The notes below the pieces were generated by a model that saw only the letters and a program-made list of their open reading frames with translations, was not told the origin of the DNA and made no database searches. Positions 16,873 to 24,689 of a stretch of 64,000 nt of DNA are shown here, piece after piece. The stretch comes from G963666895 sp963666895 (lineage in GTDB: Bacteria > Desulfobacterota > Desulfovibrionia > Desulfovibrionales > Desulfovibrionaceae), in contig CAXXNS010000010.1 in the NCBI GenBank assembly GCA_963666895.2, positions 434,001-498,000 on the forward strand, given 5' to 3'. Every line of letters starts with the position of its first letter. The stretch's first letter is position 1. A program made the position numbers and the translations under genes.

Positions 16873-16938
16873 CTAAAGAATCGCGGACAAAGGCCGATAC
16901 AACTGCAGAGGCCCGACGCGCACAAGGAGAAAAACGCC

Positions 16939-17145
16939 GTGTACTATCTCGGATTCGAACATAAGTTCCCCAGCAGCTCCAACTGCTGGACCGCCAGCGA
17001 CGACCAGCTCATCGCCCTGCTGTTCTCCAAGATCATCAACCGCTCCTTCCAGCCCGGCGAGGACACGGACCAGGGCGTGGACGACGCGGTCAACAATCTT
17101 TTCGACCTCTGTTTGTACATCAACAAAGACGTACACCACTGCTGA
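16939..17145 (+). CDS. Small hypothetical protein
   Basis: A 68-residue protein from a GTG start with AAGGAG nine bases upstream. It has no signal peptide or membrane helix. The middle is a likely helix (DDQLIALLFSKIINRSF) followed by an acidic stretch (GEDTDQGVDDAVNNLFDL) and it ends in HHC. I do not recognise the family. It directly follows the palindromic repeat and has its own terminator. Confidence 0.6.
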   Translation: MYYLGFEHKFPSSSNCWTASDDQLIALLFSKIINRSFQPGEDTDQGVDDAVNNLFDLCLYINKDVHHC

Positions 17146-17176
17146 CAAGTCGCCATTCAGGCGAAACACCTTCTCC

Positions 17177-17211
17177 AACCGGCCCGCGGAAACGTGGGCC
17201 GGTTCGGTTTT
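17177..17211 (+). terminator. Intrinsic terminator of the small gene
   Basis: AACCGGCCC and GGGCCGGTT pair around a ten-base loop, followed by CGGTTTTG. Confidence 0.7.
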
Positions 17212-17246
17212 GTGGGCCGGAAACCTCCTTGCGGGCCAAAAGGCCC

Positions 17247-17295
17247 CCTGAAACAAGAAGCCCCCTTTGTTTCCGAGGGGGCTCCTGTTTCAGGC
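17247..17295 (-). terminator. Long hairpin, probable terminator of the GlcG-family gene
   Basis: CCTGAAACA / TGTTTCAGG enclose AGCCCCCT / AGGGGGCT, giving a two-part stem. On the minus strand CTTCTTGTTTC follows the inner stem. Confidence 0.6.
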
Positions 17296-17317
17296 AACGA
17301 CCGATCAAGAAACGAGG

Positions 17318-17818
17318 CTACTTGGCCAAGGCAGCGGCCCCGGCCATGGCCACGCTCTCGTCCTCATCCACGGACCCGCCGCTGACGCCGATGGCCCCGA
17401 CAATGACGTTGTTCTTGTCCACCAGGGGCACGCCGCCCCCGAAGATCACCAGCCCGTTGTTGGTCACCTCGATGCCGTACAGGGGCTGCCCCACTTGCGA
17501 GGCCGCGCCCAGGGCCCGGGTGGGCATGTTGAAGTAGCGGGCCGTGACGGCCTTCTTGATGGAGATGTCGATGCTGCCGATAAAGGCGTCCTCCTGGCGG
17601 TAGAAGGCCTTAAGGTTGCCCCCGGCGTCCACGATGGCGATGTTCATGGGCACCTTGATGGCCTCGGCCTTGGCCAGGGCGGCGTCGAGCACCACCCGGG
17701 CCTGGGCCAGGGTGATGTCCCCGGGCAAGGTCTTCCTGGGCCCCTCGGCCAGGGCCAGGGTCGCCAACAGCGCCAACAGCAACACCATCGAAACAAAAAC
17801 CGACGCGAACTTGCGCAT
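17318..17818 (-). CDS. Secreted GlcG/HbpS-family (DUF336) protein
   Basis: A protein of 166 residues with a clear signal peptide (about residues 1-23: basic start, long Leu/Val core, LALA then EGPRK). The mature part is one GlcG/HbpS domain: LTLAQARVVLDAA-like helix, then MNIAIVDAGGNLKAFYR, IDISIKKAVTARYFNMP and VGAIGVSGG. Members bind heme or small ligands, and some accompany glycolate or alcohol oxidation genes; nothing here fixes the ligand. GGAGG lies six bases before the ATG. It appears monocistronic. Confidence 0.82.
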   Translation of the reverse strand: MRKFASVFVSMVLLLALLATLALAEGPRKTLPGDITLAQARVVLDAALAKAEAIKVPMNIAIVDAGGNLKAFYRQEDAFIGSIDISIKKAVTARYFNMPTRALGAASQVGQPLYGIEVTNNGLVIFGGGVPLVDKNNVIVGAIGVSGGSVDEDESVAMAGAAALAK

Positions 17819-17920
17819 AGCGCTCCTCCTTTGCAAGGGTTGTCTCTATCCTCAAACTACGACCGCCTCCATGGCACGGTCAACCATTGCGATTCTAACG
17901 CCCGTGTGTGCGGGAACATT

Positions 17921-17957
17921 AAAAAACCCCGCGCCGTGGCGCGGGGTTCGTTTGTTT
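17921..17957 (-). terminator. Intrinsic terminator of ilvD
   Basis: AACCCCGCGCC and GGCGCGGGGTT form an 11-base stem with a tight loop. On the minus strand it is followed by TTTTAATG. Confidence 0.88.
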
Positions 17958-17972
17958 CGACCTGACGAACGA

Positions 17973-19640
17973 TCACAGTTCCCGGTACACGGCCCCGGTG
18001 TCGGCCGAAGTGACCAGCTTGCTGTAGCGCCGGAGCAGCGGGGACTTGATCTCCTTTTCCAACGGCTTGAACGCGGCCTGGCGCGCCTTCATCTCGTCGT
18101 CGTCGATGAGCAGGTTGAGCGTGCGCCCCGGAATGTCGATCTCGATGGTGTCGCCCTCCTTGACTAGGCCGATGGGGCCGCCGGCCATGGCCTCCGGGCT
18201 GACGTGGCCGATGGCCGCGCCCCGGGTGCCGCCGGAGAACCGGCCGTCCGTGATCAGGGCCACGGACTCGCCCAGCCCCATGCCCGCGATGGACGCGGTG
18301 GGGGCGAGCATCTCGCGCATGCCCGGGCCGCCCTGGGGGCCTTCGTAGCGGATGACCACCACGTCGCCGGGCTGGATCTTGCCGCCCAGGATGGCCTCGG
18401 CCGCTTCGGCCTCGCCGTCGAAGACCCGGGCCGGGCCGGAGCGCTGCATCATGGCCGGGGTCACGGCCGCCTGCTTGACCACCGCGCCCTTGGGCGCCAG
18501 GTTGCCCTTGAGAATGGCGATGCCCCCCTCCTTGGAGTGGGGGTCGTCGATGGGCCGGATGACCTCGGGGTTGACCACGTGGGCGTTCAGGTCCTTGAGG
18601 TTCTCACCCACGGTCCTGCCGGTGACGGTCAGGGCGTCCAGGTTCACGAACCCGCCCTTGGCCAGCTCGCTCATGACCGCCTGGATGCCGCCGGCCAGGT
18701 CCAGGTCCTCGATGTGGTGGGGTCCGGCCGGGGACAGGCGGCACAGGTTGGGGGTCTTGCGGCTGACCTGGTCGAAGATGTCCAGGGACAGCTTGAGCCC
18801 GGCCTCGCTGAACAGGGCGGGCAGGTGCAGCACCGTGTTGGTGGACCCGCCCAGGGCCATGTCCATGGCCACGGCGTTCTGCACGCTCTTTTCCGTGACC
18901 ACGTCGCGGGGCTTGATGTCCTTTTCCAGCAGGGCCATGACCTGCATGCCCGAGGCAAAGGCCAGGCGCTTGCGCGCGGCCAGGGCGGCCGGGATGGTGC
19001 CGTTGCCGGGCAGGGCCATGCCCATGGCCTCGGACAGACAGTTCATGGTGTTGGCCGTGAACATGCCCGCGCAGGAGCCGCAGCCCGGGCAGGCGTTCTC
19101 CTCCACCACGCAGAGCTCCTCCTCGGTCATGGTCTTGGCCTTGACCCGGCCCACGCCCTCGAAGGTGCCGCTGATGAGGTCGATCTTGCCGGGCATGCCG
19201 GCCATCATGGGCCCGCCCGAGACGATGATGGCCGGGATGTTGAGCCGGAGCATGGCCATGAGCATGCCGGGCACGATCTTGTCGCAGTTGGTCACGCAGA
19301 CCAGGGCGTCGAAGGGATGGGCCGTGGCCATGATCTCCACGGAGTCGGCGATGATCTCGCGGGAGACCAGGGAGAAGTGCATGCCCTCGTGGTTCATGGC
19401 GATGCCGTCGCATACGCCGATGGCCGGGAACTCGATGGGCGTGCCTCCCCCGGCGCGCACGCCGTCCTTGGCCCGGCGGGTGATGTCGTTCAGGTGAACG
19501 TGGCCGGGGATGATCTCGTTGAAGGCGTTGCACACGCCGACCAGCGGCCGCGAGAGCTCCTCGCGGGTCAGGCCGGTGGCCATCATCAGGGCGCGGTGCG
19601 GGGCTTTTTCCAGCCCCTGGGTCATCTTTTTGCTGCGCAT
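17973..19640 (-). CDS. ilvD: Dihydroxy-acid dehydratase
   Basis: An iron-sulfur dehydratase of 555 residues for the third step of isoleucine/valine synthesis. The cluster ligands are in the TNCDKIVPGML segment and in ENACPGCGSCAGMFTANTMNC, and the C-terminal SGGTRGAAIGHVSPEA and the metal-binding GTRG region are conserved. GAGGG lies seven bases before the ATG. No other ilv or leu gene is adjacent. Under oxygen such clusters are labile, which fits an anaerobe. Confidence 0.97.
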   Translation of the reverse strand: MRSKKMTQGLEKAPHRALMMATGLTREELSRPLVGVCNAFNEIIPGHVHLNDITRRAKDGVRAGGGTPIEFPAIGVCDGIAMNHEGMHFSLVSREIIADSVEIMATAHPFDALVCVTNCDKIVPGMLMAMLRLNIPAIIVSGGPMMAGMPGKIDLISGTFEGVGRVKAKTMTEEELCVVEENACPGCGSCAGMFTANTMNCLSEAMGMALPGNGTIPAALAARKRLAFASGMQVMALLEKDIKPRDVVTEKSVQNAVAMDMALGGSTNTVLHLPALFSEAGLKLSLDIFDQVSRKTPNLCRLSPAGPHHIEDLDLAGGIQAVMSELAKGGFVNLDALTVTGRTVGENLKDLNAHVVNPEVIRPIDDPHSKEGGIAILKGNLAPKGAVVKQAAVTPAMMQRSGPARVFDGEAEAAEAILGGKIQPGDVVVIRYEGPQGGPGMREMLAPTASIAGMGLGESVALITDGRFSGGTRGAAIGHVSPEAMAGGPIGLVKEGDTIEIDIPGRTLNLLIDDDEMKARQAAFKPLEKEIKSPLLRRYSKLVTSADTGAVYREL

Positions 19641-19679
19641 GTCATATCCCTCTTCTTTTCATTTATTCATCTGAAATAA

Positions 19680-20549
19680 TTACTTCCTCACCGCCACCCA
19701 GGAGCTGAGCATGGCCACCAGGATCACGGTGGCGGCCAGCAGCCCGCAGTGCAGCCAGGGCAGGAAGCTGATGACCACCAGCAGGGGCGGGAAATCCAGA
19801 GCGTGCTCGATCTGCATGTGGATGAGCTTGAGTGCCCCCAGGGCCGCGCCCGAGCCCAACAGGCCCAGCACGGCCCCGCCCATCAGGAGCGGGGTACGCA
19901 CGTACCAGGGCTTGGCCCCGACCAGGGACAGGATTTCCACCTCGTCGCGCCGGGTCATGAGGGACAGCTTGACCGTGTTGCCCACCACCAGGGCCACCAC
20001 CAGGCCCAAAAAGCCGATGATGGGCCAGAGCACGGCCCGGGAGATGGCCATCCAGCTCTGGGCCAGGTCCATCTGCAGCGGGTTGTAATGCACCTTGTCC
20101 ACGCCCGGCAGGGCCCGCAGCTCACCCAAGAGGCCCATGGCCCAGATCTTGGAGTTGTCGTCCTCGGGCAGGTTGAAGGACACGTAGGCCGTGTAGGGCA
20201 GGGGGTTGTGTTCGCCCAGCCAGGAGAAATCCCCGGCCCCGGCCAGGCTGGTGGACAGCTCGCTCAGGGCCTTGTCCGGGGTGAAGGTCTCCAGGCTGCG
20301 CAAGCCCTTCATGGAGCCCAGGGCGTCCCACTGTTCGAGCACGTCGGCCTCGGTGGCGTCGGCCTTCCAAAATATCTGGAACTCCACCTGGCCCTGGTGG
20401 CGCATGAGTTCCTGGTTGATGTTGGCCAGGAGCATGAGGAACAGCCCGGCCAGCAGCGCGACCATGGCCACGGTGATGAAGGCGAACAGATTGGCGAAGG
20501 GGTGCAGCCCCAGGTCCTTGACCCCCTTGACCAGCAGGCGGAAGAACAT
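19680..20549 (-). CDS. ftsX: Cell division protein FtsX
   Basis: A protein of 289 residues, the membrane partner of the FtsE ATPase. One N-terminal helix (FAFITVAMVALLAGLFLMLL) is followed by an extracytoplasmic domain of about 120 residues. Three C-terminal helices follow: LWPIIGFLGLVVALVVGNTV, TPLLMGGAVLGLLGSGAAL and PWLHCGLLAATVILVAMLSS. The MTRRDEVEILSLVGA stretch is the usual FtsX cytoplasmic loop. FtsEX activates peptidoglycan hydrolases at the septum. Its start overlaps the ftsE stop by one base (TGATG). Confidence 0.93.
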   Translation of the reverse strand: MFFRLLVKGVKDLGLHPFANLFAFITVAMVALLAGLFLMLLANINQELMRHQGQVEFQIFWKADATEADVLEQWDALGSMKGLRSLETFTPDKALSELSTSLAGAGDFSWLGEHNPLPYTAYVSFNLPEDDNSKIWAMGLLGELRALPGVDKVHYNPLQMDLAQSWMAISRAVLWPIIGFLGLVVALVVGNTVKLSLMTRRDEVEILSLVGAKPWYVRTPLLMGGAVLGLLGSGAALGALKLIHMQIEHALDFPPLLVVISFLPWLHCGLLAATVILVAMLSSWVAVRK

Positions 20550-21343
20550 CAGAGCACTCCCCGTCCGTCGTCCGATTCCTCGCCGAACCCGCCAAAGCCC
20601 GCGCCCAGGTCAAGGTCGTCGTCCTCATCCTTTCCGGCCCGGTCCAGCACGGCCAGGACCTCCTCGTCCCGTCCGGAGAGCGAGGGGCTCATGTCCACCA
20701 CGCTGCCCTGCTCCAGGTGCAGGCGCTTGGCTTCGGGCACGGTGTCCAGGATGGCCTGGTTGTGCGTGGCCATGATGACCGTGGTGCCGTAGGTGTGGAA
20801 CTGCTTGAACAGGTCCATAAGGTGGTTGGTCAGCTCGGCGTCCAGGTTGCCGGTGGGCTCGTCGGCCAGGATGAGCTTGGGGTTGGCCACCATGGACCGG
20901 GCGATGGCCACGCGCTGCTGCTCCCCGCCGGAGAGCCGCTCGCAACGCTGATAGCTCTTGGACTCCAGGCCCATGGCCCGGATGATGGCCCGCACCCGCC
21001 GCTCCAGGTGGTTGCGGGCCAGGCCGCGGACCTCCAGGGCCATGGCCACGTTCTGGAACACGCTGCGGTCGGGCAGGATCTTGAAGTCCTGGAAGACCAC
21101 GGACACCTTGCGCCGCAGCTCGGGCACCTGGGACTTGCGCAGCCGGTGCAGCTCGTACTCGGCCACGCGGCCACGGCCGCGCTTGAGCGGCAGGGCGCCG
21201 TAGAGCAGCCTGAGCAGGGTAGTCTTGCCCGCGCCGGAATGGCCGGTCAGGAACAGGAATTCGCCCTTGCCCAGCTTGAAGGAAACGTCCTTGAGGGCCC
21301 AGTAGGAACCGAACGAATAGGAGACGCGATGGAGCTCGACCAT
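20549..21343 (-). CDS. ftsE: Cell division ATP-binding protein FtsE, with acidic C-terminal extension
   Basis: An ABC ATPase of 264 residues. Walker A is GHSGAGKTTLLRLLYG, the signature is LSGGEQQRVAIAR, Walker B is LILADEPTGNLD, and the H-loop is VIMATHNQ. E. coli FtsE is about 222 residues. This one carries a tail of about 45 residues with DEDDDLDLGAGFGGFGEESD, strongly acidic and probably disordered, not typical of the family. AAGGAGG, four bases before the ATG, lies inside the 36-bp repeat. ftsX follows in the same transcript. Confidence 0.95.
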   Translation of the reverse strand: MVELHRVSYSFGSYWALKDVSFKLGKGEFLFLTGHSGAGKTTLLRLLYGALPLKRGRGRVAEYELHRLRKSQVPELRRKVSVVFQDFKILPDRSVFQNVAMALEVRGLARNHLERRVRAIIRAMGLESKSYQRCERLSGGEQQRVAIARSMVANPKLILADEPTGNLDAELTNHLMDLFKQFHTYGTTVIMATHNQAILDTVPEAKRLHLEQGSVVDMSPSLSGRDEEVLAVLDRAGKDEDDDLDLGAGFGGFGEESDDGRGVL

Positions 21344-21346
21344 GGA

Positions 21347-21382
21347 CCTCCTTCTATACGCGGCCGGGCGATTTGTAAAACA
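21347..21382. repeat. 36-bp direct repeat, copy 1
   Basis: Identical over 36 bases to 23547-23582, exactly 2200 bp away. It begins CCTCCTTCTATACGCGGCCG. On the minus strand it carries the ribosome site AAGGAGG of ftsE. Confidence 0.9.
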
Positions 21383-21396
21383 GGCAGGCCGCGGCG

Positions 21397-22461
21397 TCAG
21401 GCCGTTTCGTCAGCGATTTTTTCGGTGGAAGCCTTGTTGTCCATGGCCGCCTTGCGCCCCAGGAGCCAACGGACCGCGGCGATGAGGATGACCAGCCAAC
21501 CGCTTTCGTTGGTCAGGGTCAGGATGAACCCGGTAGGGCCGCGATGCTTGTGCAGGTCGAGCATCAGGGTGTTGTAGAGCGAGATGCTCTCCGCGTCCCC
21601 GGTCTCCACGAGCGGCCGGAAGGTTTCCAGCTGGGCCAGGGAGCGGTCGAAGAACGAAGCGTAGGTGGTGAAGTAGATGATCCAGGCCAGCACGCCCACG
21701 AACACCAGGGAGCCGAGAAAGGCCACGTGCACGGACCGGACCGCGCCCTTTTCATAGACCTGAGAGAGCGGGGTGAAGGTGATGGCGAAATAGGCCAGGA
21801 ACACGGAAAAGATGATCAGGAGCAGGGTGCCGATCTGGCTCATGATGATGCTGGAGCCGACCAGGGTCCGTCCGTAGATGACCTCGGAGTAGGACGAGGC
21901 GATCTGCCAGGACGGGTCGGCCAGGTCCTGGAAGGCGGCGAAGATAGCCTGGATCCCGTTGTTCGAGGCCTGGATTTGCTGGGCTTGCATGAAGAATTGC
22001 CAGCTGATGAGCGCCACCATCAGGGTGATGAAGCTGTACATGACCAGGCTGTATCCGTTGTAGACCAGGTAGCCGCGCAGCAATTCCCCGCAGTATTCCG
22101 GCTCGCGCTCCTCCTTGCTCCTCACCTTGGCGCAGACCGACAGGGAATAGGCCACGATGCCCACGGCCAGGGCCGACCCGACGATCCAGGCGTATATGGA
22201 ATGCTCTTGCAGCAGGTCCAGGACAAAGGCGTTGGGCGTGAAGTAGTCCACCAGGATGAGCAGGATGCAGACCATGCCCAGGCTGGCCACCTCGCCCAGC
22301 TGGCCGGGAACGGCGCGCCCCTTTTTGCCCGGCTGTTCGATGCGGATCATGAACCGGGTCTTCCAGGTGGACCGGCCCAGGGCGTAGGCGGCCAGGACGG
22401 CCAGGACGCCGAAGGCGCACAGGCACACGATGAGCGGCAGGTCGTGATAAAATCCTTCCAT
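21397..22461 (-). CDS. Multi-pass membrane protein of unknown function
   Basis: A protein of 354 residues with about seven hydrophobic segments, including LPLIVCLCAFGVLAVLAAYAL, MVCILLILVDYF, WIVGSALAVGIVAYSLSV, MYSFITLMVALISWQFF, IGTLLLIIFSVFLAYFAIT and VAFLGSLVFVGVLAWIIYF. A soluble loop (about 180-215) and a final helix near residues 320-338 complete it. I do not recognise the family. It starts six bases after the stop of the upstream phosphatase-family gene, so the two form one unit. That unit is bounded by the 36-bp direct repeats. Confidence 0.8.
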   Translation of the reverse strand: MEGFYHDLPLIVCLCAFGVLAVLAAYALGRSTWKTRFMIRIEQPGKKGRAVPGQLGEVASLGMVCILLILVDYFTPNAFVLDLLQEHSIYAWIVGSALAVGIVAYSLSVCAKVRSKEEREPEYCGELLRGYLVYNGYSLVMYSFITLMVALISWQFFMQAQQIQASNNGIQAIFAAFQDLADPSWQIASSYSEVIYGRTLVGSSIIMSQIGTLLLIIFSVFLAYFAITFTPLSQVYEKGAVRSVHVAFLGSLVFVGVLAWIIYFTTYASFFDRSLAQLETFRPLVETGDAESISLYNTLMLDLHKHRGPTGFILTLTNESGWLVILIAAVRWLLGRKAAMDNKASTEKIADETA

Positions 22462-22467
22462 GGGGCT

Positions 22468-23499
22468 CTATTCCTGGCCAACGGCCTTAAAACAGGCCGT
22501 GACCGGGTTATGGTCCGAGTATTGGAAATTCAGGTTCAAGGTGCGGACGTCCAGGATCTCCACGTTGGGCGAGACCAGGAACCCGTCCACGATCAGGGTC
22601 ATGTTCTCACCCGCCACGTAGGGCTTGTTGGCCGTGCGCACCGTGGGCTCGGACGGGTCCACGGCCCAACGCCAGCCTTCCGGGGTCACGCCTTTGGGCA
22701 AGTCGCGGACCCAGAACTGGTACTTCTCTTCCGTGGTGTGCGGGAAGCGCGTGGGCGCCAGCCGCAGGTTCCAGTCGCCGCCGGCCACCACGTGCGCCCC
22801 GGCGCTGTATTCCTGCCGAGCGAACTCGACGACCTGCTTCAATTGCTTTTCGCGCACACTGTTCTCGGGCGTGTCGAACGCGCTCAGGTGGACGTTGATC
22901 AGGACCCAGCGCTGCGGCCCGTCCAGCCGCGTGACGTGCATGCGGTAGGCCTTGCGAAAGATGTGGGCCACGTAGGTGGGCTCCAGCTCCAGGAGGCGCA
23001 GCTCCAGCGGGCCGGACTCGAGCCGGGAGAAGGTGGCGTTGCCGATGCGCACGTTGAGCGGCGGGGGCATGAACAGGGGGTGGATGTCCGGGGAGTAGGC
23101 CGAAACATAGGTGTTCAGCGTCTCTCGGATGCCCTGGTACACGTCGCGGTTGTAGGTGTTCAGGGACGGCCGGGCCACCTCCTGCAGAAAAATGACGTCG
23201 GCGCCCACTTCGCCAAGCAGGCCCTCGATGCCGGCCAGGTTCTTGTCCACCATCTCCCCGGACAGCGGGCGTTTCTGGTGGCCCAAGTCCATGAAAAAGT
23301 CGGACTCCTCACCCATGCCAGCGTAGCCGACGTTCCAGGTGACCACGGTGACGACGTCCCCGGCCTGACCCTCGGCCTCGCCGCTGTACGGCTCGCGGGA
23401 AAGCTCCCGGGGCGTGTGGAAACGGTTCACCAGAAAAACGAACAGGACGTAGAGCAGAAACAGAAGAACTACGCAGCCCAACGCTTTCAAAAAGATCAA
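22468..23499 (-). CDS. Membrane-anchored endonuclease/exonuclease/phosphatase-family protein
   Basis: A protein of 343 residues with an N-terminal membrane anchor (about residues 5-25) and an EEP domain facing the periplasm or outer leaflet side. Family marks are VVTWNVGYAGMG, ADVIFLQEVARPS, LINVHLSAFD, VVAGGDWNL and the terminal catalytic YSDHNPVTA. Members cleave phosphodiesters of DNA, inositol lipids or sphingomyelin; the substrate here is unknown. The best start is a TTG at 23497-23499 with GAGG eight bases upstream. The membrane protein gene follows six bases downstream. Confidence 0.82.
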   Translation of the reverse strand: MIFLKALGCVVLLFLLYVLFVFLVNRFHTPRELSREPYSGEAEGQAGDVVTVVTWNVGYAGMGEESDFFMDLGHQKRPLSGEMVDKNLAGIEGLLGEVGADVIFLQEVARPSLNTYNRDVYQGIRETLNTYVSAYSPDIHPLFMPPPLNVRIGNATFSRLESGPLELRLLELEPTYVAHIFRKAYRMHVTRLDGPQRWVLINVHLSAFDTPENSVREKQLKQVVEFARQEYSAGAHVVAGGDWNLRLAPTRFPHTTEEKYQFWVRDLPKGVTPEGWRWAVDPSEPTVRTANKPYVAGENMTLIVDGFLVSPNVEILDVRTLNLNFQYSDHNPVTACFKAVGQE

Positions 23500-23546
23500 C
23501 GCGCGCTCCTCGCCGGATTTCGATGGTCGGTCCCCTGCCGAAAGAG

Positions 23547-23582
23547 CCTCCTTCTATACGCGGCCGGGCGATTTGTAAAACA
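23547..23582. repeat. 36-bp direct repeat, copy 2
   Basis: A perfect copy of 21347-21382. Here the minus-strand AAGGAGG does not precede a start codon. The right end joins the T-rich tail of a terminator. Confidence 0.9.
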
Positions 23583-23616
23583 AGGCCCGCCGCGTCATGG
23601 CGAACGCGGCGGGCCT
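23574..23616 (-). terminator. Intrinsic terminator of the secreted-protein gene
   Basis: AGGCCCGCCGCG and CGCGGCGGGCCT make a 12-base stem with a ten-base loop. On the minus strand TTGTTTTAC follows, and this overlaps repeat copy 2. Confidence 0.85.
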
Positions 23617-23639
23617 GAATCACGTGCCGAAAAAACCCG

Positions 23640-24485
23640 CTATTGCTGGGGCGCCTTGGCCAGCATGATGGAGTAGCCCAGGCCCGGATTGTCCGGGTGC
23701 AGGCCCGCCTCGCAAATAATGGTCATCTGCATGCCCTGGGTAACCATGACCAAAAGCCCGCCGTCAGGCTCCACCATGTGGCTCACCTTCATCCATTCCT
23801 TGGCCTCCATGGCCTGCCGGTAATAGTCGAGCACCGCGTCGATGGGGCCGTCCGTGGCGAAGATGGCCACGGGATGGCTGTGCAGCACCATCTCCTCGAT
23901 CAGGGTGTCCTGGCTGCGGGGCTCGACAAGCTCCCAGATCTCGTTGGCCAAGCCCTGGCCGATGACGCCGGAGGACTCGGCCTGGGTGGCGGCAGGTTCA
24001 GCGGCGGGCTCGGCAGCCGGTTCCTCGGCCGGAGCCGGGGTTTCTGCGGCCGGTTCGGGCGCGGCCTCGGCGACCTGGGGCTCCATCACGGGCGCGCCGC
24101 CCAGGGCCGTGATGTTGTCGATGGTCAGCAGCACCTGGGTGACTCCGTCCTCCTTGGTGGCCAGGGCGTTGGCCGTGGAGCCCTGCTTCTCGCCCATGGC
24201 CAGGGCGCCGCCGCCGGCACCGCTCAGGCTGGTGTTGGTGAATCCGTTGTTGTCCATCTGCCGCTTGTAGAACCCGGCCATCTTGTTGGGATGGTTCTTG
24301 CCGCAATTGAGCAGGCAGGTCTCCGCATCATTGACCTGGGTGGACTCGAGAACCGTGCAGTCCGGGCACAGGCCGAGCTGCTCCTTTAAAACCGGAGGCA
24401 TGTCCGGCGCATCCTGGGCATAAGCGGGAACAGTGAGCATCAACAGGGCCGCGACAAGCATAAGAGACGTGAGAGCCGACTTCAT
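23640..24485 (-). CDS. Secreted two-domain protein with a Pro/Ala/Glu linker, function unknown
   Basis: A protein of 281 residues with a signal peptide (about residues 1-23, ending PAYAQ). Two globular parts are separated by a low-complexity linker of about 35 residues rich in Glu, Pro and Ala. Both parts share a pattern of a short strand, a helix with FYKRQMDNNGF or YYRQAMEAKEW, and then hydrophobic strands, which suggests an internal duplication. Four cysteines are in the first part (CPDC, CLLNC) and one in the second. It is monocistronic with a strong terminator. I do not recognise the family. Confidence 0.78.
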   Translation of the reverse strand: MKSALTSLMLVAALLMLTVPAYAQDAPDMPPVLKEQLGLCPDCTVLESTQVNDAETCLLNCGKNHPNKMAGFYKRQMDNNGFTNTSLSGAGGGALAMGEKQGSTANALATKEDGVTQVLLTIDNITALGGAPVMEPQVAEAAPEPAAETPAPAEEPAAEPAAEPAATQAESSGVIGQGLANEIWELVEPRSQDTLIEEMVLHSHPVAIFATDGPIDAVLDYYRQAMEAKEWMKVSHMVEPDGGLLVMVTQGMQMTIICEAGLHPDNPGLGYSIMLAKAPQQ

Positions 24486-24653
24486 TCTTCCTCCTTAGAT
24501 TGTACAACGCTGGCAATCCAGTATCAGAAACACCAAGCAAACTAAAGACAGCCTTTAAAAGTCTTTAGGACAAAGCAGGCTTTGTGCCATAACGGCAACA
24601 AGCCGGAATCATTTAATTTCGGTATTGGAGGCGGGCCTGGAACCGGCCCAACT

Positions 24654-24673
24654 GTGCGCAATTATTTGCGCAC
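24654..24673. promoter_or_regulatory. Perfect inverted repeat, possible operator
   Basis: GTGCGCAA and TTGCGCAC are separated by TTAT, in the gap between the LysE exporter 3' end and the divergent secreted-protein promoter. No T-run follows, so a protein-binding site is as likely as a terminator. Confidence 0.35.
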
Positions 24674-24689
24674 TGATACGCGATGGGCC

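Noticed and set aside
16960..16990. GGATTCGAAC resembling a reversed tRNA T-arm
   Set aside because: No cloverleaf partner; it encodes part of the small protein at 16939.
21352..21380. TTTACA and TATAGA inside the 36-bp repeat as a promoter for ftsE
   Set aside because: Spacing is only 15 bp, and transcription would start inside the ribosome site, leaving no usable leader.
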